Assembly (NCBI GenBank): GCA_002179805.1
Contig: NAVB01000462.1
Location: 62,001 to 126,000 of the forward strand
Reading direction: 5' to 3'
Length of the DNA: 64,000 nucleotides
From: Acanthamoeba lenticulata
Lineage: Eukaryota; Discosea; Longamoebia; Acanthamoebidae
A program made the position numbers and the translations under genes. Shown here piece by piece: positions 57,692-64,000 of this stretch; positions within the stretch are counted from its first letter, which is position 1, and each line of letters opens with the position of its first letter. Under the pieces are notes generated by a model that had not been told where the DNA came from, made no database searches, and saw nothing but the letters and a program-made list of their open reading frames with translations.

Positions 57692-59170
57692 TTACTCTTC
57701 CGCAACGTTGGCGCCAGAGGGCACGAAGACGGAGCCGAGGCGCGAGATGAGGCAGGGCACGGCGGCCGAGGCCAGCGCGGGCGCCGTGAGCGGGCTCGAC
57801 GGGTAGGACGACGGCGTGCTGTGGAAGATGGACGGCGGCGCCACGGCTGCCGCAGGCGAAGACGGAACCGACGAAGCGACGTCCACCGAGGTGGGCTCGT
57901 GGAGCAGGAAGTGGGAGTAGGTCTGGTGGAAGCGCCAAGTCTGCAGGAGCGGGTAGTACACGGGCGATGGCCACCGGAGGACCACCCGTCGCTGGCGGGT
58001 CGTCGTCGTCGTTGTGGTTGTGGTTGTTGCCGCTGATGTTGACGTCGTCGACGTGGTCGTGGTGGAGGATGAGGACGTCGCCGGGGCGTCGACAGAGGGC
58101 GGCGGGGAGCCCGGCTCGGCGTCGGCCTCGTCGAGCACGGTGAAGGTCCCGGCCTCGATCTCGAACGAGTGGAGGAGCGTGTGGCCGCGCCAGAACTGGT
58201 AGCTGAAGTGGAACGTGGAGTCCTCGAACCTGAACTGCTCGAGCGACTTGATCTCCTCCACAGGTTGTTGTTGCTGCGGCTGGGGATGGGCGTAGCGGGC
58301 CTCCTTCACGAACGTGTTGCCAGACAGCGGTGTTGTCGCCATGGCGTCGACCAACGAGGACAGGGACGACAACGAGGGCCGATGCTTCTTGTTGGCCGGC
58401 TTCCCGTGTCGGCTACGTTGCTTTGACGAAGATGATGAAGAAGAAGTAGAGGAAGATGAAAAAGACGAGGAAGAAGATGGAATCTTTCGTTTCTTGGAGG
58501 GGGCGTCCTTGCGGTCAAGCAGGCTCCCAGCGGAAGCGTGGGCCCCGACGTAGGCCTCATCGTAGTCATCGTCAAAGCCCTCGGCGTCGTCGCCCTCGTC
58601 TCCGTGAGGCGAACGTTGCTGTTGCTGTTGTGGCTGGCGACGATGGCGCTGGCGACCCTGGCGCAGATCCTCGAGGGCGTCGTCGGCGCCGTCGTCGCTG
58701 GCGTGCGGCGAGTGCTGGCCTCCACGTCGCGCGAAGCTCTTGACGCTGCTGCTACGGGCCAACAGCGGCGGGCGGTTGATGGAGGGGAAGCTCAGGGCCT
58801 GCGGCTGGACCTCGGGCTCCCTTGCGTCATCGTCATCCCCGCCATCGTCCTCCTCGTCGTCATCCTCGTTGTTGTTGTTGTTGTTGTTGGGGTTAGGCCG
58901 TGCTTGGCTCCCGCCGCGGCCGAGGCGGGCCAGCGCCTCCTCGAGGCGCTTGACGAGGACGTGCTTGAGGCCAGAGGGCGACAGGCCGAGCTTCTTGAGC
59001 TCTGTCCGCAGCTGGACGAGCTTCAGGTCGGCCGGGACAAGCGCGGGCGAGGAGGTGGCGGCGTGATCCTCCGCCTCCCCGCTAACGTCGTTGTCGAGTA
59101 GCGACGATGATGATGGTTGTTGGTGTTGCTGTTGTTGGCGAACGTCAAACCTCTGGCGGACTTCCGTCAT
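57692..59170 (-). CDS. SAP-domain nuclear protein
   Basis: A single exon of 492 residues. The first true ATG in the frame is the complement of 59168-59170 (MTEVRQRFDVRQQQQHQQ); upstream in-frame codons lack ATG. A SAP motif lies near the N-terminus: DLKLVQLRTELKKLGLSPSG, then LKHVLVKRLEEAL. SAP motifs bind AT-rich scaffold-attachment DNA. Next come Asn- and Asp-rich tracts, basic patches (SKKRKIPSSS, KQRSRHGKPANKKHR) that look like nuclear signals, and poly-Ser/Thr runs. A conserved-looking C-terminal part contains FEDSTFHFSYQFWRGHTLLH and RWPSPVYYPLLQTWRFHQTY. Its family was not recognised. Function is probably chromatin or RNA related. Confidence 0.72.
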   Translation of the reverse strand: MTEVRQRFDVRQQQQHQQPSSSSLLDNDVSGEAEDHAATSSPALVPADLKLVQLRTELKKLGLSPSGLKHVLVKRLEEALARLGRGGSQARPNPNNNNNNNEDDDEEDDGGDDDDAREPEVQPQALSFPSINRPPLLARSSSVKSFARRGGQHSPHASDDGADDALEDLRQGRQRHRRQPQQQQQRSPHGDEGDDAEGFDDDYDEAYVGAHASAGSLLDRKDAPSKKRKIPSSSSSFSSSSTSSSSSSSKQRSRHGKPANKKHRPSLSSLSSLVDAMATTPLSGNTFVKEARYAHPQPQQQQPVEEIKSLEQFRFEDSTFHFSYQFWRGHTLLHSFEIEAGTFTVLDEADAEPGSPPPSVDAPATSSSSTTTTSTTSTSAATTTTTTTTTTRQRRVVLRWPSPVYYPLLQTWRFHQTYSHFLLHEPTSVDVASSVPSSPAAAVAPPSIFHSTPSSYPSSPLTAPALASAAVPCLISRLGSVFVPSGANVAEE

Positions 59171-59956
59171 CTTCTTCTCTCGATGGTTGTTGCTGTTGTT
59201 GTTGTTGGCGTACGTGGTCAGGGAAGATGTAAAAGAAACGAGCTCGGGGGTTGCTCTGTCGTTGTTATGGTGTCGTTGTCGAGTTGTCTCCGACAAGACC
59301 AAGGGAGGAGGATGGATGGACGAGGGCGGGTGTGTTGTGACGCCTCGACCTCTGTCGCTGTTGTTGTTGGCCCTGTTGGCTGGTGAGGAGGATGTCAGGC
59401 GAGTCGGTGAAGCAAGTGACTTGTTCTACTGTCCTGTTGGCGGCGCGTGGGTCGTGCGCGGGGCGGGGAAAGAAGAAGAAAGAACACTGCGGCGGTGTGC
59501 CGCCGAGTGCCACAACCCGTTCAGCGCTCCCGGACCTGTGGGCCGCAAGCTCCCCACCCCCCAAGGACCACGCCACTGCAGGCCAACACGCAAAACATGT
59601 CGTGGGTGCGGAACCTAACAACACGCAAGCATGCGCACGTGCGGCAACCAAGCACGGATAAACTGCCACTCGGGATGTGCTATCGCAACAACGCCACCCG
59701 AATGGCTTGGAGGATAAACGTGTCGACGAATGGATGCGGTGAAAGAGAAACGCTCCGTGATGTGCTGCCGATGATTGGGTCGGACGCGCTACTGCCTCAA
59801 CGAGGTCCTGCGGGGTTGTTTCTTCGCGGACAGCGAAAGGAAGGTCATTGCCGACGCCTGTCTCTCGTCGCAGGGGTCCCGTCATTTTGTCTGAACTGAA
59901 CGCACTAACGCAGCTTCGGTTGGGCCAAACTGGACGAACCCTCGCGGGCCGTTAAC
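59171..59956. other. divergent intergenic region
   Basis: About 790 bases between the SAP-domain gene (-) and the F-box-Ras gene (+). Contains TTG trinucleotide runs near 59185-59215. Overlapping open frames show no family resemblance. It probably holds both promoters. Confidence 0.45.
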
Positions 59957-61587
59957 ATGCAAGGTGACGAAGAAAACAATGGCGTCCATGATGACGGCTT
60001 TGCCTTCCTCCCAAATGAGGTTCGCGCCTGACTTCTTTCGCCCGCTGGCGGCTGTTGCTGTTGTCCCCCCTCTTCTCTTTGCTGACACCAGCGGCCTGGC
60101 GCAGGTGGCCGAGCATGTGCTGCTGTGGCTGACAGTGGCCGACCTGGGCACCGCGCGCCTTGTGTGTCGTCGTTGGGCGGGCCTCATCGCCGGCATCCCC
60201 GCCTGGACAGGTTTGTGCGCCCCTTGTGACCGATCCACGGTCTTTGCCCAATGGCTGAGCCTCAGGTTTCACGTCTCTTTGTGTGCCAACAATAGACGCA
60301 CAGGCGCTGGCCACGCTGCGCTGTAACCGCCTCCCCTCGCGGCATCTACATCGAGCCAGCACCACCACGCCGGCTCTGTACACGCTCCTCGACCTGAGCC
60401 TGAGCGGTCATGTCGCTGAAACTGACGATCCAATCCCTTCCTCGCTGCTCTGTACTCGTACGTACGTGCGTGTACAGGTGTCGCATCGCGATGACCGGGC
60501 CAGGGGCGGTTGGCCGCTCGTCCTGCATCGTGCGCTATGTGACCGGCCAGTTCCCCCTGGAGGTACTCCACCCATCCACCGCAGCCACCCACCTCCACTA
60601 CGATCGCCATGATGCTTGCCACCACGATTATGCTGAGTCGATGGTTCCCCGATGGCAGTATGACCCGGTGATCTCTGACGAGTGCGCCTCATGCAACTCT
60701 GGCGAACGGGTGAGCGTAGGCGATCTGGCTCACGGCCCTCCCTCTTTGTCCTCCTCACAGTTATGATGCTCATGCGACGGTCGACGATGTGCCGGTGAAG
60801 CTCGAGCTCAATGTGTCCAGCGGCCAGGAGGAGTATCTCAGCTTTGTGGCGCACATCCTGGAGACGCGCGAGGTGCCGCCCATGAGACCGCTCAAGAGAC
60901 GCGGTCAACGACTCGTGTGTTGACATCGGTGTGCACGCAGGCTTTCCTGGTGATGTACGCCGTCACTGACCGCCGCTCGTTTGAGCGCGCCACCGAGTAC
61001 CTGCAGCTGATCCACCAAGGCAACGAGGCCGCAGCAAAACCCATCATCGTGCTGGGAAACAAGCTCGACCTTTTGAGTGAAGCAGGCTATCACGAGCGCC
61101 AAGTCACCCCAGCCGAGGTCCTGCTCATTTTTAATTTTTAATTATTAATTATTTTGTAAGAGTAATTGGCTAAAACACAACGTGGTGGCTGGCGTGTGGC
61201 GTGAAGGGAATGGCGCTGGCTAACAAGTGGGCCAGGTACTCGTGGGGTCTTGAGGATCCCTCGGCCTCGTTCAACTTTCAGCACAACTTTTTCGAGTGCT
61301 CGGCCAAGGGCGACTACTTCATCGAGTACACGTCGCGCGCAGGCCGCGCCTTCACAGCGGCCGACGCCCTAGTGGCCGCTGGTCTGCAGCCAGAGGAGGT
61401 CATGGACGCGCCCGACGGCGCGTTGTGGAAGATGAGTCGTGGGCTGGGTGGGGTGGTTGCGGAGCTCGTGCGCCAGGCTGACATGTGGCGCCAGGCCGTT
61501 CAGGACGGCGCGCTTGTGCATGCTTGTGGACAGCGGACACGAGCCAAAGGCGCCAATGCGCGCAACAAGAAGTGTCTGGTCTGCTGA
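59957..61587 (+). CDS. F-box protein fused to a degenerate Ras-type GTPase domain
   Basis: Eight exons can be joined in frame to 342 residues: 59957-60019, 60105-60210, 60296-60377, 60478-60562, 60659-60681, 60761-60872, 60941-61117, 61207-61587. Exons 1-3 encode an F-box: FAFLPNE, VAEHVLLWLTVADLGTARLV, CRRWAGLIAGIPAWTD. The Ras part follows: CRIAMTGPGAVGRSSCIVRY (P-loop Lys16 replaced by Arg), YDPVISDDYD (switch-I Thr35 replaced by Val), LELNVSSGQEEY (G3 Asp57 replaced by Val), normal G4 LGNKLD and G5 ECSAK, and a C-terminal prenylation-type CLVC. The F-box should bind Skp1 in a cullin-1 ubiquitin ligase. The altered G-domain suggests weak or Mg-independent nucleotide binding. An alternative is two genes, with the Ras part starting at ATG 60410. 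Confidence 0.72.
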
Positions 61588-61599
61588 TTGTTCTCCGGA

Positions 61600-62185
61600 G
61601 TCAAGAACCTTTGGTTGGCCAGATGCCCTTTGGTCTGGCTCCCAATCTGTGGCCTTTCTCACTGCTTCAATCTGCTCCAGTTCCCGAATGACGAGCGCGT
61701 AGCCCGTCTCTGCCACTAGTTTCTGCAGGATATGGGTGGCCGAAGGAGATGGGACTAAGGAGCCAGCGATCTCGACTGAGTAACAACTTCTGCTTCAGCT
61801 CTTGGAGGGTGATTGCATTAGAGGGCGTAGACAGGAGCACCAGGTCGAAGAGGCTCTGCTTCAACTGGATGTTGTCCACGATGCGCAGCCTTGGGTCAGC
61901 AGCCAAAAGTTCTGAGCTTCGCCGAGGTCTTGTCGCGGTTTGAATCGAGTGGTACCTTGATCTAGGAGAGAAAGATGACGTCCACTCTTATACGCCGGTG
62001 CCTGTGCGCATTTCAAAAGAACGCAACTTGTTCCACCCGACGTCCTCATGAGCACTACTCTGCAGGTTTCTCCTTGTCCCTGTGAAGTCTGAAATGTCTT
62101 TTGTTCTGCCCCTTAGAAACCCGAGAGGCCGGCGCCGTGGTGACGGTCGCATGACCGCCCTGGCCGCACGGCTCGCTCCCAACAT
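61600..62185 (-). CDS. possible small mitochondrial protein (uncertain model)
   Basis: A tentative gene. The ATG complement at 62183-62185 starts MLGASRAARAVMRPSPRRRP, an Arg/Ala/Ser-rich, acid-free stretch like a mitochondrial presequence. A later segment (about 61910-61740) reads LRIVDNIQLKQSLFDLVLLS and LQELKQKLLLSRDRW. After a frame change near 61735 a helical stretch reads THILQKLVAETGYALVIREL and EQIEAVRKATDWEP. These pieces look protein-like but need one or two introns. The most obvious candidate intron, ending at about 61954, would be only about 32 nt unless an upstream donor is used. The end is not defined and the frame otherwise runs antisense into the F-box-Ras gene. No family was recognised. 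It could also be a decayed gene. Confidence 0.33.
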
Positions 62186-62415
62186 TGAAACTTTTCTGTA
62201 CTTTACTAGCTGCTCACCATGCCCACACGCAGTATAGCCACGCGCGCAAGGTGGTCGTGTTCGTGAGAGCGCGGCCTACGCTCGCCACTGTCGCGGTGAC
62301 AGGCAGGCGAGCCCTTCTTCCAGCCCGCCCGCGGTGGCGTGTAGAAGGAACGCGCCGTGTGGTTGGGGGTATGGAGAGTGAACTGAAGCAGAAGGAGAAG
62401 GAATTACAAGAGGGT

Positions 62416-63221
62416 TCAGAAGAGGATACACTTTTTCTTCTTGCCGTCGTCAGGCCGGCCGCCCTCCATGAGAGAGATGAGGGTGTGGAAAATCTTCTCC
62501 ACGTTGACCTGGGCCTTGGCGCTGGCCTCGAAGAAGGCGCAGTCGTTGAAGTCGTGGGCGAGGGCCTTGCCCTGGGCCGTGCTGACGTCTCGCTCGGCTT
62601 CGAGGTCGAGCTTGTTGCCCACGAGGACTGTGGGTACGTCCGGCTCGTCCTTGACTCGCAGGATCTGGTTTCGGATGTCGGTTATCTCGTTGAACGTGGA
62701 GAGGGCCACGATGCTGTACACCAATAAGAAACCCTGCCCGTTCTTCATGTAGAGATCTCTCATTGCTGCGCCCGACACGCGTCCCCCCCCCCCAACAAAC
62801 AAACCGGTTAACCACTGTTGCGTGACCGCAACACCACGAAAAGGCACGCATGCGTGTGAAGGCGGTACCCGTGAACTGCTCGGTTCCTTTTTAAAATATG
62901 ATTTGTTTTTCATTCAGAGGTGAAAAGATGCAGGTCAGCGAAATTGGATCAGGAAAATGGAAAGGATGATGGAAAGTAAAGCATGATGGAAAAATTGAAT
63001 ACGGAGAAGGGGGTGGTAAAGGGGTGGGTTGGGGCACCAGCAGTATCGAGGATTTCGAGCATTACTTGCTTGCCATTATGCGTGACTTGCTTTCGGTAAG
63101 AATCCTCAATTGTGGGATCGTAGTGATCCACGAATTTGCCCTGGACGAAACGGAAGACGAGAGCAGTCTTGCCGACGCCACCGCTGCCCAGCACCACTAT
63201 CTTGTACTCCTTGAGCACCAT
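62416..63221 (-). CDS. RAP1: Rap-type small GTPase
   Basis: Three exons (63038-63221, 62869-62886, 62416-62765) give 183 residues. Exon 1 has [20 protein letters not shown] with an intact P-loop, then [20 protein letters not shown] as switch I and LEILDTAG. An 18-nt microexon supplies GTEQFT (switch II), and exon 3 continues [35 protein letters not shown] and FFEASAK. The C-terminus is KKKKCILF, a polybasic region plus a CaaX box whose Phe favours geranylgeranylation. Thr after DTAG, where Ras has Gln61 (DTAGTEQF), is the Rap signature. Rap1 controls adhesion, phagocytosis and cytoskeleton in amoebae. It lies tail-to-tail with the F-box-Ras gene. Confidence 0.93.
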
Positions 63222-63651
63222 GCTAGGACGGGAGCTTTCTTCTCCTCTCTCTTCTCTTTCAACGACAAGGCGCCGTTGCTTGAGGGGTTCTTCTCGGTGG
63301 CGACGGGGGAACAGAAATTAATTGGTCCCCAAAAAAGAAAATCATCTTTTTAAATAAAATATTAATTGCTTCGGTGCCACCGGTCCCTTCTTCGTGAACC
63401 GAAGACGAGGTTCAGCTTCTTTCTCCTCTTCTTCTTGTCTGCCTTGCAGTACGATGACGAGTTTCGCTACAAGGCTTGCCTAAATTCAAATTTCGTTTTC
63501 TCTTCAACTTTTGAAAAAAAGAAGCAGACGAGGCGCAAAAGGGAGGAAAGGGGGGTTGTTGCTGCCGTCACGTGACACCACGCCGACAGCGAAGCCCAAA
63601 TCAAGTACACGAGTAGCCGGTTGGGAGGGAGAGGGGAAGGCTCGCGGGGTC
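63222..63651. other. intergenic, kinase 3' end to Rap promoter
   Basis: About 430 bases. It contains AT-rich DNA near 63310-63370 and T/C-rich leader-like sequence on the minus side next to Rap. No gene or repeat was recognised. Confidence 0.5.
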
Positions 63652-64000
63652 CTACCCGACGAGATCCACGTGCTGCGCTTTCGAGGCCTTCCTGCCGTTC
63701 ACGTAGTGCCTCATCTTCTCCTGGAACTTGGCAAGCTTGGTCTTCTTCTTCTCCTTGGTCTTTGTCTGCAACCACTTGTGCTCCAGCGCCTGCTTGGCCG
63801 TGAGTCGGGCCTTGGGGTCCACCACGAGGAGATGGTTGATGAAGTCCTTGCCTGCGGCCCTCCACGTAATGAGACGACTCAATCGTGAAGAGCAGAAGAA
63901 GAAGAAGAAGAAGAAGGAAGAAGGTGCGCACCAGCATCCGAGATCTCGCCCCAGTACTCCTCGGGGTAGTCATACTCGGCCTTCAGGATCTGCTCAAACA
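63652..64000 (-). CDS. CaMK-type protein kinase, C-terminal fragment
   Basis: The gene continues beyond the right edge. Two exons are visible, 63932-64000 and 63652-63851. The first reads FEQILKAEYDYPEEYWGEIS, the usual stretch between kinase subdomains IX and XI in CaMK1-like enzymes. It is spliced in frame to GKDFINHLLVVDPKARLTAK and QALEHKWL, the subdomain XI block with its invariant Arg. The tail is Lys-rich (TKTKEKKKTKLAKFQEKMRH) and could hold an autoinhibitory or calmodulin-binding helix as in CaM kinases. It stops at 63652. The catalytic core lies outside the window, so activity cannot be judged. Confidence 0.85.

Noticed and set aside
60410..60477. separate Ras gene starting at ATG 60410
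   Set aside because: Not excluded, but the upstream F-box exons would then lack an end with coding character, and an in-frame GT..AG intron joins them well. The fusion is preferred.
62185..62727. 180-residue plus-strand frame
   Set aside because: Most of it is antisense to the conserved last exon of Rap.

Overview
The window looks like nuclear DNA of a free-living amoebozoan, most likely Acanthamoeba or a close relative. Coding DNA is GC-rich. Genes are packed at about one per 2-3 kb on both strands. They are split by many short GT..AG introns with T-rich or CA/TG-rich interiors, and many carry poly-Ser/Thr/Gln/Asp tracts. The gene content is eukaryotic (VPS28, TBCE, MZT1, SAP30, Rap, a CaMK-type kinase, the ribosomal protein mL53) with additions of bacterial type (hybrid histidine kinase, YcaQ-like DNA glycosylase, helicase-associated-domain proteins). 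Species and database novelty could not be checked; every call comes from reading the sequence. Layout, 1-24 kb: start of VPS28 (-), a secreted tandem Cu/Zn superoxide dismutase (-), porphobilinogen deaminase (-), CCA-adding enzyme (+), a very large double hybrid histidine kinase (+), a helicase-associated-domain protein with four repeats (+), MZT1 (+) and a membrane-anchored MYND protein (+). Layout, 24-38 kb: a DEP-CLU protein with a string of tyrosine motifs (+), a secreted tandem trypsin-fold protein that has lost its catalytic His (-), a YcaQ/AlkX-like glycosylase (-), SAYSD1 (-) and a thioredoxin-UBA-UBX fusion (+). Layout, 38-52 kb: a duplicated upstream element around C-rich DNA, a dynamin-family GTPase (+), a PP6 regulatory (SAPS) subunit (-), SAP30 (+), a Ubl-AN1 protein (-), TBCE (-) and mL53 (-). 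Layout, 52-64 kb: a second helicase-associated-domain protein (+), a GNAT acetyltransferase (+), a SAP-domain protein (-), an F-box protein fused to a degenerate Ras domain (+), a possible small mitochondrial protein (-), a Rap GTPase with an 18-nt microexon (-) and the 3' end of a CaMK-type kinase (-). No operon, CRISPR array or complete mobile element was seen. Genes probably act independently, although several closely spaced divergent pairs may share promoters (HMBS/CCA enzyme, SAYSD1/Trx-UBX, mL53/HA-domain protein). The most unusual items are proteins that combine or erode known domains: the F-box-Ras pseudoGTPase, the Trx-UBA-UBX fusion, the DEP-CLU tyrosine-motif protein and the tandem pseudoprotease.
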